The notes under the pieces were generated by a model. That model was not told the origin of the DNA, made no database searches, and was given only the letters and a program-made list of their open reading frames with translations. From the NCBI RefSeq assembly GCF_018882185.1, contig NZ_JACVOY010000001.1, positions 62,001 through 126,000 of the forward strand: a stretch of DNA of 64,000 nt. The letters are read 5' to 3'. The translations under genes were made by a program, and so were the position numbers. Positions 38,741 through 48,194 of the stretch are shown in pieces. Positions within the stretch are counted from its first letter, which is position 1. Each line of letters opens with the position of its first letter. The DNA comes from Polynucleobacter sp. AP-Latsch-80-C2. Its GTDB lineage: Bacteria > Pseudomonadota > Gammaproteobacteria > Burkholderiales > Burkholderiaceae.

Positions 38741-38757
38741 ATTGGTCCTAGCTCAGT

Positions 38758-38786
38758 AAGACAAAAAAAGTGGGATCGGATACAAT
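38758..38786 (+). promoter_or_regulatory. Promoter of the copper cluster
   Basis: AAGACA (38758-38763), 17 bp, TACAAT (38781-38786). The GTG start of the first gene is only 6 bp after the -10, so its mRNA may be leaderless. Confidence 0.55.
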
Positions 38787-38792
38787 TTCCCT

Positions 38793-39170
38793 GTGTTGAA
38801 CTTCTCCAAAAACCGCCTTATTCACTGGATTGCTGCTTTAGCGATCGCAATGAGTGCACTGGCACCTGCAATGTCACAAGCAGTATCGCTTGCTCAGGGT
38901 GGTCAAGGATTTGCTATGGAGATTTGTGCGGTCGATGGCAGTAAGATGCAAATTACCATCCAGACTGATGGTCAGTTAGATCAGGTAGAGCAAGCTCAGC
39001 CTTGTCCTTATTGCCTAGTCCATAGCGCCATTACTCCTGCATTTAATACCAATCTTAGCTTTGGGGCGCCGCAATCCTTTGCATTCTTGCCCCAGCTTTT
39101 CTACCAATCACCCAAGCCGCTCGCCGCATGGGTAACGCCTCCTTCAGCAGCACCTCCAGCACAAGCCTAA
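38793..39170 (+). CDS. DUF2946 family protein
   Basis: A 125-residue exported or membrane-anchored protein with an N-terminal hydrophobic segment (about 10-31, ending SQA) and a central CPYC motif after a Gln-rich stretch. DUF2946 proteins commonly precede copper-linked TonB receptors, and this one does. GTG (38793) or TTG (38796) may be the start; no ribosome site is seen. A role in periplasmic copper handling is an inference from context. Confidence 0.8.
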   Translation: MLNFSKNRLIHWIAALAIAMSALAPAMSQAVSLAQGGQGFAMEICAVDGSKMQITIQTDGQLDQVEQAQPCPYCLVHSAITPAFNTNLSFGAPQSFAFLPQLFYQSPKPLAAWVTPPSAAPPAQA

Positions 39171-39182
39171 ATCTATTTAGGT

Positions 39183-39217
39183 CATAGCTTAGCTATGTTT
39201 TGGCAACTCAGTTGCCA
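39183..39217 (+). promoter_or_regulatory. Tandem hairpins before the TonB receptor
   Basis: CATAGC-TTA-GCTATG (39183-39197), TTTT, then TGGCAAC-TCA-GTTGCCA (39201-39217), both perfect. They sit between DUF2946 and the receptor and could reduce read-through or protect the downstream mRNA. Confidence 0.55.
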
Positions 39218-39238
39218 TCAAGTTGATTGGAGAATTTG

Positions 39239-41428
39239 ATGTTGTTAAAGCAAAAGAAACTCAGTGCTTGCGTTGGGATGTTTTTTGGATCTATTTGCCT
39301 AAGCGTGCAAGCGCAAATTGCACCCCCACCAGACTATAACCAAAAGTTGGGTGATGTTGTGGTGAGTGCTACACGTTCAGGCACACCCTTAGATGAGATT
39401 CCATTGAATACCACCATTCTGACTAAAGAAGCTTTGGAAGTATCACCAGATCAGACGATCGATCAAGTGCTCAAGAATGTCCCGGGTGTGATTCTGAATG
39501 ACACCCCTTATTACCAAAAAGACCCAACAGGGCAAAGCATTAATGTGCGCGGTTTGGGTAATGCCAGAACACTAGTATTGATCGATGGTTTGCCTGCTAA
39601 TGATGCGTTTTATGGAACAGTGCAGTGGAACTTGGTGCCGATGTCTGCAATTGATTCAGTTGAATTTATTCGCGGCGGGGTATCGAGCCTGTGGGGCAAC
39701 TATGGTATGGGCGGCGTGATTAATATCAAAACAAAAAACCCAGTCAATAGTCAGCAAGATGCATCAGCAAGTATTGGTGCATTTGGCACGTATAACGTTG
39801 CGGCCTCAAAAGATATTATTGCATCAGAGGCTTTGCAATTAAGATTCTCGGCAGATTATTTCAATACCAATGGTTATCAAAATATCTCTACCTTAGCGCC
39901 TGCCGCAGCCAACAGCATTAAAAATGGTCAAGGTGATGCTGCTTCACATAACTCAAACGTCAGATTGCAGGGCTACTTTAAGGCGACGCCAGATACCAAT
40001 GGATTTTTCCGCGTGGGCTATCACACCATGTCGGACCTATCTTCGGGATACTCCTTTGCAACAAATTTGATGCAAGAAACTGATGTAGCAGCGGGCACCA
40101 CTACAAAGTTGGCTGATCGAGCAAAAGTAGACGTGAACTTTTTCTATGAGAACACTAACTTCAATAAGCAAAATGGTTCAACGACTACTACGAAGTCAAA
40201 CAATATTGCCGCCAACACGCCATACGTCAATGCCACCTATAAAGACCCCTACAGCACTGTTGGTGCTTCAGCGCAGTACACCAAGGAACTGACTGGGATC
40301 ATTGATCAATACCTGATCGGGGTGGATGCTCGCAATATTTCCGGTTCAAATCTGACCAATAATCTCAATAACAATGGCACAGTTGCCGCGGTTAATTATG
40401 GACAGGGTTCGCAAACCTTCTTAGGCCTCATGGGACAATTGAAATCAAAAGCGCAGTCAGCTCCAATTGAGACTACCTTAGCGGCGCGGGTTGATCAGTG
40501 GAGCAGTCAAACGCCGACGAGTTATAACGCAGGTATCAATGGCGTAAATCCACAGTATCAAAACGTACCGAATCAGAGTAAGACACAAATAAGTCCAACC
40601 CTAGGCTTCTTATATAAGGCTACAAACAATTGGGATTTGAGAACGGCTGCTTATCAAGCATTCCATGCGCCAGGTTTGAATAACACTTTGCGCTCCTATG
40701 GCTCATCTAGTGGTTATAGTTTTGCAAATCCCAATTTAACCCCGGAAACCATGACGGGTTATGAGGTCGGTACTGACTATCGCTGGAAGGGTGGCTTTGC
40801 GCAGCTAACAGCATTTAATAACTATATTCAGAATGCAGTGGCTACATATAGCCTTTCTTCCAAGAGCTCCTCAGATGTGGCTTTAGCTAAGAGTTTGTGT
40901 GGCGCTTCTGGAAATCCGCTAACAGGTAGCGGTAATGTGGGCATCTGTAATTCCAGTAATATTAGCTACTACACTAATAATCAAAACTTATTGAGTCAAG
41001 GACTTGAGTTTCAGTTCCACCACGATATAAATGCTCAGTGGGCCACAGATGCAAACTATGCATTTACTAGCACCAAGCTGACAATGAGTGCTACAAGCGA
41101 CCCAACTGGCAGGCAAGTTGGCGGTGTGCCGCAAAATATTTTGGGTGGAGGCTTAACGTACTACCCGATACCTAAGGCGAGTTTGACGGCGACAGTGCGT
41201 TACGTAGGTAGTTCTTGGCTTAATACAGCCAATACCTTGCCTGTTGCGTCTTATGCTGTAGTAGGATTGCGTGCGAACTATGAGTTCGATAAGAACACCA
41301 CCGTTTATGCTTCTGCAGTGAACTTATTGAATCGTCAATACAATACCTTTGGTACAGGGGGTAGTAATACCAGCTATACCCTAGGTTCCCCGCAGGCAAT
41401 TAGTATGGGCGCGCGTATCATCTTCTGA
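39239..41428 (+). CDS. TonB-dependent outer-membrane receptor
   Basis: A 729-residue receptor. A signal peptide ends near VQAQ (about residue 26), the plug begins with VVVSATRSGTPLDEIP, and NVRGLG, GGVSSLWG and GGVINIKT are plug motifs. The barrel ends in Phe (ARIIF), as needed for assembly. I chose the ATG at 39239, with TTGGAGA upstream, over an in-frame TTG at 39227. The neighbouring DUF2946 and PCuAC genes suggest copper or a copper chelate as substrate; this is inferred. Confidence 0.92.
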   Translation: MLLKQKKLSACVGMFFGSICLSVQAQIAPPPDYNQKLGDVVVSATRSGTPLDEIPLNTTILTKEALEVSPDQTIDQVLKNVPGVILNDTPYYQKDPTGQSINVRGLGNARTLVLIDGLPANDAFYGTVQWNLVPMSAIDSVEFIRGGVSSLWGNYGMGGVINIKTKNPVNSQQDASASIGAFGTYNVAASKDIIASEALQLRFSADYFNTNGYQNISTLAPAAANSIKNGQGDAASHNSNVRLQGYFKATPDTNGFFRVGYHTMSDLSSGYSFATNLMQETDVAAGTTTKLADRAKVDVNFFYENTNFNKQNGSTTTTKSNNIAANTPYVNATYKDPYSTVGASAQYTKELTGIIDQYLIGVDARNISGSNLTNNLNNNGTVAAVNYGQGSQTFLGLMGQLKSKAQSAPIETTLAARVDQWSSQTPTSYNAGINGVNPQYQNVPNQSKTQISPTLGFLYKATNNWDLRTAAYQAFHAPGLNNTLRSYGSSSGYSFANPNLTPETMTGYEVGTDYRWKGGFAQLTAFNNYIQNAVATYSLSSKSSSDVALAKSLCGASGNPLTGSGNVGICNSSNISYYTNNQNLLSQGLEFQFHHDINAQWATDANYAFTSTKLTMSATSDPTGRQVGGVPQNILGGGLTYYPIPKASLTATVRYVGSSWLNTANTLPVASYAVVGLRANYEFDKNTTVYASAVNLLNRQYNTFGTGGSNTSYTLGSPQAISMGARIIF

Positions 41429-41430
41429 TC

Positions 41431-42690
41431 ATGAAAAAGTTTATTTCGTTTCCGTTATATGCACTCTTTGCTAAAGCATTCTTTTGGAGTGTTTTGGGAG
41501 GGAGTATTCAAGCGAATGCACAAACAGAGCACTCATCCCATTCGACAATGAGCGCTCCCTCCAAAGGGGCTAATGTCTGTCAGGGAGTCGGCCTTGAATG
41601 TGCTAATGCCGCCACTCCTTTTATTGCAAAGGACGGTAAATTGCTTTTAGCCTGGACCGCTGGTGGAGTGGTTTCAGTAGCGCAATCGGAAGACAATGGA
41701 AAAACATTTTCTACCGCTGTCAAAATTGCTGAGCATGGCAAAGCGCTTGACACGGGTAGCGATGCACGTCCACAGATTGTTTCAGACTCTAAAGACAATG
41801 TGTTTTTGGCCTACGCATTTTTCAAGGACGCTAATTGGAATGCGCAAATTAATACAGCTCGCTCTGTGGATGGAGGTAAGACCTTTAGTGCGTCCGAGTC
41901 ACTCGTTCGCGATAGCTCAAGCCAACGATTCCCATCGCTCTTAATAAAGTCCGATGACTCTTTATTCATCACATGGATTGATAAGCGACTGGTAGCCGCT
42001 GCAAAGCAGGGGAGTGTGCCACGACTTGGCGGATCTATCGCTTACGCATCTTCAGTAGATGGCGGAAAAACCTTTCAGGCTGAGAAGTTTGCAAATGAAA
42101 GCAGTTGTGAGTGTTGTCGTATTGGCGCAAGTCTTGATCCAAAGAATCAGGTGGCGATTGCCTATCGCGCAATCTTTCCTGGCGGTATTCGAGATCAAGC
42201 AAGCCAAGTCATCACGCCTAAAGGGGCTGAAGCAATTAGACGAGTTGCAGATGATGATTGGAAGACGGATGCCTGTCCTCATCATGGGCCCTCTATAGCA
42301 GTCTCTGGCACTGGAAAATTTCATGTGGCTTGGTATACACAGGGCACTAAACGCTCTGGTGTGTTTTATGCCAGCTCTAGCAATCAAGGCGTCACCTATT
42401 CAAAGCCTGCCCGAATTGGAGCCGAGAGTGCAAATGTAGCTCGCCCTTATCTTTTAGCATCAGGCAAGCAAGTGTGGATGGTGTGGAAAGAATTTGATGG
42501 TACATATTCCTCAATTTATATGAAGCACTCTAGTGATGACGGCAACACTTGGTCTGAGGCTAAATTAGTATCGAAGACGAGTGGCTACAGCGATCATCCA
42601 CTCTTAGTAAAACGAGATCGAGAGATATTGCTATCTTGGCTTACTCGTATCGATGGTTATCAATTTATTCAAGTTGGGAATATCCAGTGA
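41431..42690 (+). CDS. Exported BNR/Asp-box beta-propeller protein
   Basis: A 419-residue protein with a signal peptide (cleaved after about residue 30, NAQA) and at least four Asp boxes: SEDNGKTF (86-93), SVDGGKTF (145-152 and 208-215) and SSDDGNTW (367-374). The fold is a sialidase-like propeller, but the sialidase arginine triad is not evident, so enzyme activity is doubtful. Cys226-Glu-Cys-Cys229 and CPHHG near 282-286 could bind metal. It starts 2 bp after the receptor and overlaps the TlpA gene. A copper-binding role is my inference. Confidence 0.78.
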   Translation: MKKFISFPLYALFAKAFFWSVLGGSIQANAQTEHSSHSTMSAPSKGANVCQGVGLECANAATPFIAKDGKLLLAWTAGGVVSVAQSEDNGKTFSTAVKIAEHGKALDTGSDARPQIVSDSKDNVFLAYAFFKDANWNAQINTARSVDGGKTFSASESLVRDSSSQRFPSLLIKSDDSLFITWIDKRLVAAAKQGSVPRLGGSIAYASSVDGGKTFQAEKFANESSCECCRIGASLDPKNQVAIAYRAIFPGGIRDQASQVITPKGAEAIRRVADDDWKTDACPHHGPSIAVSGTGKFHVAWYTQGTKRSGVFYASSSNQGVTYSKPARIGAESANVARPYLLASGKQVWMVWKEFDGTYSSIYMKHSSDDGNTWSEAKLVSKTSGYSDHPLLVKRDREILLSWLTRIDGYQFIQVGNIQ

Positions 42691-43166
42691 AAAAATATTG
42701 GCTTAGTTTCATTTTCTTGATGACATTAGCAATGCAGACAGTTAATGCTGATCCAATGCGTATCAAGCCCTATCAAGCGGGCGATTGGTCTGGCCTAGTG
42801 AAGACGGCTAATGGAGCGCCAATGGCCATCCATTTTTGGGGTGTGACATGTCCAGCCTGCGTCAAGGAAATGCCTCAGTGGGGTACGTTCTTAAAGCGCA
42901 ACCCCAGCGCCAAAGTGATTTTTATTCAGGTTGATGATGTCACTCCTGAAATGATGCAAAAGATGTTGAGTAAGGCCGGCCTGGAAAAAGCCAACAATTA
43001 TTATGTTGCTTCACCATTTGATGAGCGATTGCGTTATGAAATTGATCCGAAGTGGCATGGTGAAACTCCAACCACGATATTTATTGATCAGAACGGCAAG
43101 ACCTCCAGAAAAACTGGCTTGATTCATTTTCAGCAGTTACCGTCTTTAGTGGGAGTGGGTTCTTAA
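42687..43166 (+). CDS. TlpA-like thioredoxin-fold protein, exported
   Basis: A 159-residue protein with a signal peptide (cut after about residue 22, VNA) and a thioredoxin-fold active site WGVTCPACVKEMP. The GTG start overlaps the previous stop by 4 bp (GTGA); the longer frame from 42636 lies inside the propeller gene. TlpA/ScoI-like proteins reduce copper-site cysteines in cytochrome oxidase assembly, which fits the cluster. Confidence 0.85.
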   Translation: MKKYWLSFIFLMTLAMQTVNADPMRIKPYQAGDWSGLVKTANGAPMAIHFWGVTCPACVKEMPQWGTFLKRNPSAKVIFIQVDDVTPEMMQKMLSKAGLEKANNYYVASPFDERLRYEIDPKWHGETPTTIFIDQNGKTSRKTGLIHFQQLPSLVGVGS

Positions 43167-43175
43167 GGAGCCTTA

Positions 43176-43508
43176 ATGAAAACCATGAAACAGTTAAATA
43201 ATCCTGTATCTAATAATCTTTATTTAAGAACCTTGTTAGGAATATTGTGTTTAATGCTGGGAGCGTGTGCTTCCCAATCTGGTTTGTGGATTAAGGATAA
43301 TTCGAGCCAACTTCAGGTAGATCAAGATAACTATGCCTGTCTTCAGCAATCACAACAGCCGTATGGATATAGTGATGGCGGCTTTGGTTGGGGGCCTGGT
43401 TGGGGTGGCTTTAATGCCTACTCTGGCGTTCAGACAAATCAAGAGCTTTATTCAGCCTGCATGAAAGCGCGAGGATATCGCTGGCAACCCGACAAAGTCC
43501 CTCAATAA
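43176..43508 (+). CDS. Small lipoprotein, unknown function
   Basis: A 110-residue protein with a lipobox LGAC (Cys about residue 31), a Gly/Trp-rich middle (GWGPGWGG) and a C-terminal CMKARGYRW segment. The latter, with YACLQQ, is seen in many small outer-membrane lipoproteins of proteobacteria. Start supported by AAGGAG. Same operon as the TlpA-like gene. Confidence 0.8.
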   Translation: MKTMKQLNNPVSNNLYLRTLLGILCLMLGACASQSGLWIKDNSSQLQVDQDNYACLQQSQQPYGYSDGGFGWGPGWGGFNAYSGVQTNQELYSACMKARGYRWQPDKVPQ

Positions 43509-43563
43509 ATTCCCAATCATTAATTTATTTAAATACCGTAAGAGCCTACTAGAAGGATTTAAT

Positions 43564-44040
43564 ATGAAAAGTAATACATTCGTAAAAACAATGCTGATTG
43601 CAGCGATTGGCTTTGGCATGAATAGCTTGGCATGTGCTCAAAATGCACAGCTTGGAAAACTACAAATTGAAAACGCTTATACGCGTGCCACTGTTCCCGG
43701 ACAGCAAGTTGCAGCGGGTTTTATGAAAATAGAAAATAAAGGTGCAGTTGATCAATTGCTTTCAGCTAGCTCACCAGCGGCTAGTGAAGTGCAATTACAT
43801 GAAATGTCCATGGAGGGCAATGTTATGAAAATGCGCCAAGTCAAAGATATTGCAGTGCCAGCTGGTGGCGTTGTTGAGTTAAAGCCAGGTGGCCTACATT
43901 TGATGTTTATGAACATCAAGGCGCCATTGACTGCTGGTCAGACAGTTCCCGTCAAACTCAAGTTTGCCAAAGCGGGAGAAATAGAAGTGAAGGTTCCAGT
44001 CAATGCGATGGGACAACACGGCGATGGCATGAAGCATTAA
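43564..44040 (+). CDS. PCu(A)C-type periplasmic copper chaperone
   Basis: A 158-residue exported protein (signal peptide ends near CAQN). The Cu(I) site H-M...M...H-x-M is visible as LHEMSMEGNVMKM and GGLHLMFMN in the usual spacing. The N-terminal ARATVPG-like block appears as YTRATVPGQQVAAGFM. PCuAC proteins deliver copper to the CuA or CuB site of cytochrome oxidase. Last gene of the copper cluster, with its own AGAAGG ribosome site. Confidence 0.93.
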   Translation: MKSNTFVKTMLIAAIGFGMNSLACAQNAQLGKLQIENAYTRATVPGQQVAAGFMKIENKGAVDQLLSASSPAASEVQLHEMSMEGNVMKMRQVKDIAVPAGGVVELKPGGLHLMFMNIKAPLTAGQTVPVKLKFAKAGEIEVKVPVNAMGQHGDGMKH

Positions 44041-44061
44041 GTCATCAGACTTGGCCAAATA

Positions 44062-44091
44062 AAAAGCCCCCAGGGTTATCTAGGGGCTTTT
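44062..44091. terminator. Bidirectional terminator between PCuAC and ilvD
   Basis: AAAAGCCCC (44062-44070) and GGGGCTTTT (44083-44091) enclose a 12-nt loop. The convergent ilvD ends 23 bp further on. Confidence 0.85.
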
Positions 44092-44113
44092 GCTTTCTGC
44101 TTCAGCTTATGGC

Positions 44114-45805
44114 TTATTCATCCAGGTTTAGGTCGGTGACAGCACCTTTACTAGCAGTACTTGCAAGACGTGCATATTTTGCTAGTAAGCCACGGGTATA
44201 ACGAGGCTTAGGTTGCTTCCAGCTTGCGCGACGCTTGGCGATTTCCGCATCATCCACATTCAATTGAATCAGTAGCTTGTGGGCATCAATTGTCACGGAG
44301 TCGCCTTCATGAATGAGGGCAATAACACCGCCTACATAAGCTTCTGGCGCTACGTGACCAACTACCATGCCCCAAGTACCACCAGAGAAGCGACCGTCTG
44401 TGATGAGTCCTACAGACTCACCTAGACCTTGGCCTACCAAGGCGGAGGTAGGTGCTAGCATTTCGCGCATGCCAGGTCCACCTTTAGGGCCCTCATAGCG
44501 AATTACGACGATATCGCCATCTTTGATCTTTTGCGCCATGATCGCTGCCATCGCATCATCTTCAGAATCAAACACGCGTGCAGGGCCTGTGATCGATGGG
44601 TTTTTGAGGCCGGTAATTTTGGCAACACAACCTTCTGGGGAGATGTTCCCTTTTAGGATTGCTAGGTGACCTTGTTTGTATAGCGGATTGTCTAAAGTGC
44701 GAATCACCTTTTGATCAGCGCGCGGTACGGATGGAACATCCTTCAAAACTTCCGCAATGGTTTTGCCAGTGATGGTGATGCAATCGCCATGCAGGAGCCC
44801 ACCATCTAACAAAATTTTCATGACCTGTGGAATTCCACCGGCTTGATGCAGGTCTGTAGCCAAATAGGTGCCAGAGGGTTTCATATCCACAATGACTGGC
44901 ACGCGCTGACGAATACGTTCAAAGTCATCAATCGTCCAGTCAATTTCTGCAGCACTAGTAATTGCTAAGAAATGCAATACCGCATTAGTAGAGCCACCAA
45001 CTGCCATGATGACGCTCACTGCATTTTCAATTGATTTTTTAGTAATAATGTCGCGGGGACGCAAATTCTTTTTAATGGCTTCAACCAATACGATGGCAGA
45101 TTCGTGCGCGCTGGCAACTTTTTCAGCATCTTCGTTGGCCATCGTGGAGGAGTAGGGCAAGCTCATCCCTAAGGCTTCAAAAGATGAACTCATCGTATTG
45201 GCGGTATACATACCACCGCAAGAGCCGCTACCTGGGCAGGCATGCTGCTCAACACCTTTGAGGTCTTCTTCGCTTAAGCGTCCAGAAGTAAATTCACCCA
45301 CCGCTTCAAATGCGGAAACAATATTAAGTTCTTTGCCTTTGAAGTGGCCCGGTTTAATCGTGCCGCCATAAACATAAATGCCGGGTACGTTGGTGCGCGC
45401 CAAGGCCATCATGCCGCCTGGCATATTTTTATCGCAGCCACCAATCACCACTACGCCATCTTGCCAGAGGCCATTTACACAAACCTCAATACTGTCAGCA
45501 ATGACTTCGCGAGATACGAGAGAATATTTCATGCCCTCGGTGCCCATACCAATTCCATCTGAAACGGTCGGGGTTCCAAATAATTGTGCTTTTGCGCCAG
45601 CTTCCTCCAGCGCAGTAACGGCAGCGTCTGCTAATTTTTGTAAACCACTATTACAAGGAGTGATAGTGGAGTGACCGTTAGCAACACCAACCATTGGCTT
45701 CGAAAAATCCGCCTCCTGATAACCCATTGCGTAATACATTGAACGATTAGGTGCGCGAGCAACCCCTTCGGTGACCATGCGCGAGCGTTCATTAAGGCGT
45801 TTCAT
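44114..45805 (-). CDS. ilvD: Dihydroxy-acid dehydratase
   Basis: An iron-sulfur enzyme of branched-chain amino-acid synthesis, 563 residues. Cluster cysteines are seen in [16 protein letters not shown] and [15 protein letters not shown]. The C-terminal [17 protein letters not shown] block is family-typical. It starts 18 bp after nothing else on its strand and is probably transcribed alone. Confidence 0.96.
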   Translation of the reverse strand: MKRLNERSRMVTEGVARAPNRSMYYAMGYQEADFSKPMVGVANGHSTITPCNSGLQKLADAAVTALEEAGAKAQLFGTPTVSDGIGMGTEGMKYSLVSREVIADSIEVCVNGLWQDGVVVIGGCDKNMPGGMMALARTNVPGIYVYGGTIKPGHFKGKELNIVSAFEAVGEFTSGRLSEEDLKGVEQHACPGSGSCGGMYTANTMSSSFEALGMSLPYSSTMANEDAEKVASAHESAIVLVEAIKKNLRPRDIITKKSIENAVSVIMAVGGSTNAVLHFLAITSAAEIDWTIDDFERIRQRVPVIVDMKPSGTYLATDLHQAGGIPQVMKILLDGGLLHGDCITITGKTIAEVLKDVPSVPRADQKVIRTLDNPLYKQGHLAILKGNISPEGCVAKITGLKNPSITGPARVFDSEDDAMAAIMAQKIKDGDIVVIRYEGPKGGPGMREMLAPTSALVGQGLGESVGLITDGRFSGGTWGMVVGHVAPEAYVGGVIALIHEGDSVTIDAHKLLIQLNVDDAEIAKRRASWKQPKPRYTRGLLAKYARLASTASKGAVTDLNLDE

Positions 45806-45955
45806 GCTTATTACTCCAGAAAAGGTTTGTTTCGAAAGGCTCTATTGTGCCGTGAGATGCCAGAAAGAGGCGGATCTCTGTTGAGGGCAAAAAGATCTTG
45901 CTATATGGTGCAGTGCAACATCAAAAGAACTATTTTTGTTGATTTAAGTCGTAAT

Positions 45956-45975
45956 TATTAGCTTCTAAGCTAATA
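45956..45975. promoter_or_regulatory. 20-bp palindrome upstream of the FixJ-like gene
   Basis: TATTAGCTT-CT-AAGCTAATA, perfect 9-bp arms, 58 bp before the regulator ATG. It is the only clear element in the 227-bp gap between ilvD and this gene. Probable operator, possibly for autoregulation. Confidence 0.55.
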
Positions 45976-46032
45976 GCTTACAGAAACTTACTACAGTACA
46001 TTAGTCCATCTACACTTTTTCCTTTGAATTCA

Positions 46033-46662
46033 ATGACTAAAGTCGGCCATATCTACTTAATCGATGACGATGAGTCTATGCGCACATCCCTCACTCGGAT
46101 GCTCCGAGAGCTGGGTTATTTGGTTAAGGACTATGCATCAGCAATCGATTTTTTTGAGAAATTGGTTCCGGTATCACCAGCAGTTATTCTTTTGGACATG
46201 CAGATGCCTGATATGACAGGCCTGGAATTGCAAGAAAAGTTAGTCAAACTCGGTCGTAAGACGCCTATTGTGTTTGTCAGCGGACAAAGTCACCCCCATC
46301 AAATCGTGCAGGGGCTTAAAAAGGGCGCCGTAGACTTTTTATTCAAGCCTTTTAATTTGGAAGAGCTTCTGAAGGCAGTATCTGATGCGATTGATTTTGA
46401 TAGTCGCCAATTAAAGCGTGTTTCCATAGATGTCGAGACAAAGCGTGATTATGAAAGCCTCACCCCTAGAGAGCGCGAAGTTTGTGGCTGGTTGGTTGAG
46501 GGGCTTCTCAATAAGGACATTGCAGTGAAGTTAGGTACTACTGATGCCACTATCAAAGTGCACAAGGCACGCGTAATGAGCAAAATGCATGTAGATTCAG
46601 TGCAGACCTTGGTGAAGAAGTATCTCGAGTCAGATTTAAGTAATCACCCATTAAATAATTAG
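46033..46662 (+). CDS. FixJ-family response regulator (orphan)
   Basis: A 209-residue two-domain regulator. The receiver domain (1-120) has the acidic pocket DDD at 11-13, phosphoacceptor Asp55 in LLDMQMPD and the Lys in FKPFN. The LuxR-type HTH (about 145-205) reads LTPREREVCGWLVEG. The ATG at 46033 is preferred over a TTG three codons upstream. No histidine kinase lies nearby, so the partner is unknown. Confidence 0.92.
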   Translation: MTKVGHIYLIDDDESMRTSLTRMLRELGYLVKDYASAIDFFEKLVPVSPAVILLDMQMPDMTGLELQEKLVKLGRKTPIVFVSGQSHPHQIVQGLKKGAVDFLFKPFNLEELLKAVSDAIDFDSRQLKRVSIDVETKRDYESLTPREREVCGWLVEGLLNKDIAVKLGTTDATIKVHKARVMSKMHVDSVQTLVKKYLESDLSNHPLNN

Positions 46663-46739
46663 CCTCAAAGCGAATTACCGAGATACCAATATGGGATTAG
46701 TATCGAATTCTTTATTTTTAACTGATACAGTTGCTATAA

Positions 46740-47771
46740 GTGAACAAAACCAACAAATTCCCTGAGATTCGCAAAGAGGCTTTTGCAAAAGCCAGGGAAA
46801 GTCTTGGTTTGACTACTCAGGATTTAGCAGCCAAAGCTTGCTTATCTAATCGCCAAATTGAGCAGATTGAGAATGGTGAAATGGGTTCCTTTTATGGAGC
46901 TCAAATTAAATACACTGCTGCCAAAAAAGTCGCCAGTATTTTGCAGCTCACTGAAGATCAAGCATTTGATTTTGGGATAACAGCGCCTCTCGTAAAAGCG
47001 GATGCATTGTCGGAGGAAAAACCCCCTGTATCCAATATGCAAGAGATCAAAGTCCCGCCCGAAAAAGAGAGTGCGGCTAAGGTTAAAAAACCTCAACCAG
47101 AAAAGGTAAAACCTGTTGAAGCTGCTGCTCCAATTGCAAAACCTCAGATGGCTATGGAGTTGCAAGATGTTGTGCTAGAAAAAAATACCAGCAAAACAGC
47201 TTCATCAGCTTCTAACTCTAAAAAGAAATTAATACTGCTCTTGAGTTTGGCTGCAGCAGTTATCTTTTCAGTAATTAATTTACGACCACTGTTTTTTCCT
47301 GAGCAGCCCAAAGAAGAATTGATTGTGATTCAAGAAGTCGCTCCAGCAGAGGCCACTGCAAGCGCGACTCCTGCCGCGGAAGAAAAGGCAAGCGCTCCAG
47401 CGCCAGTGGTTTCAGCTATTGCATCCTCCGTCACCACGGATTGCCCTGCTGCAGAGTCTGCACCCACCACATACAGACCGGATGCCCCCAAAAAGCCAGG
47501 CGATATGGTCTATCTGCAGTCCAAGTCTGTGCAAATGGTTTGCGTGATTGATGCTATGGGTAAAGTTCAGAATAAGCAGCTAGAGCCCGGAGTAGGGGTT
47601 AGCGTTTACGGCAAAGCGCCTTTAAGGGTGCTTACTGCTGGCTTAGATCAAGTAGATTTGTTTTACCAGGGGGCTAAGGTGCGCCCATCAAACCCTAGTG
47701 GTAAAACTATTGTGCTGGAGTCGGCTGAATTTACTCAGCCTTTGACTCCATCAGATTCTCAGCTGCGTTAA
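46740..47771 (+). CDS. RodZ-like membrane HTH protein
   Basis: A 343-residue protein with an XRE-type HTH (about 14-75), a Lys/Pro-rich linker, one membrane helix (about 166-188), an Ala/Pro-rich periplasmic stretch and a C-terminal DUF4115-like beta domain (about 255-335). This is the layout of RodZ, which links MreB to the cell wall. It stands away from the usual ispG neighbourhood and the start is GTG without a clear ribosome site. It could be a second RodZ-like regulator. Confidence 0.7.
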   Translation: MNKTNKFPEIRKEAFAKARESLGLTTQDLAAKACLSNRQIEQIENGEMGSFYGAQIKYTAAKKVASILQLTEDQAFDFGITAPLVKADALSEEKPPVSNMQEIKVPPEKESAAKVKKPQPEKVKPVEAAAPIAKPQMAMELQDVVLEKNTSKTASSASNSKKKLILLLSLAAAVIFSVINLRPLFFPEQPKEELIVIQEVAPAEATASATPAAEEKASAPAPVVSAIASSVTTDCPAAESAPTTYRPDAPKKPGDMVYLQSKSVQMVCVIDAMGKVQNKQLEPGVGVSVYGKAPLRVLTAGLDQVDLFYQGAKVRPSNPSGKTIVLESAEFTQPLTPSDSQLR

Positions 47772-47775
47772 TAAA

Positions 47776-48123
<348 letters not shown>

Positions 48124-48194
48124 CTAATACACTAATCATACCTAGAACTTAAGTCTGCTTGCAAATTCAGTCAATTTTCGTATAAAGACTCTTC

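Noticed and set aside
41431..42690. Sialidase activity for the propeller protein
   Set aside because: Asp boxes define the fold only; the catalytic Arg triad and Tyr/Glu pair are not evident and the gene context is copper handling.
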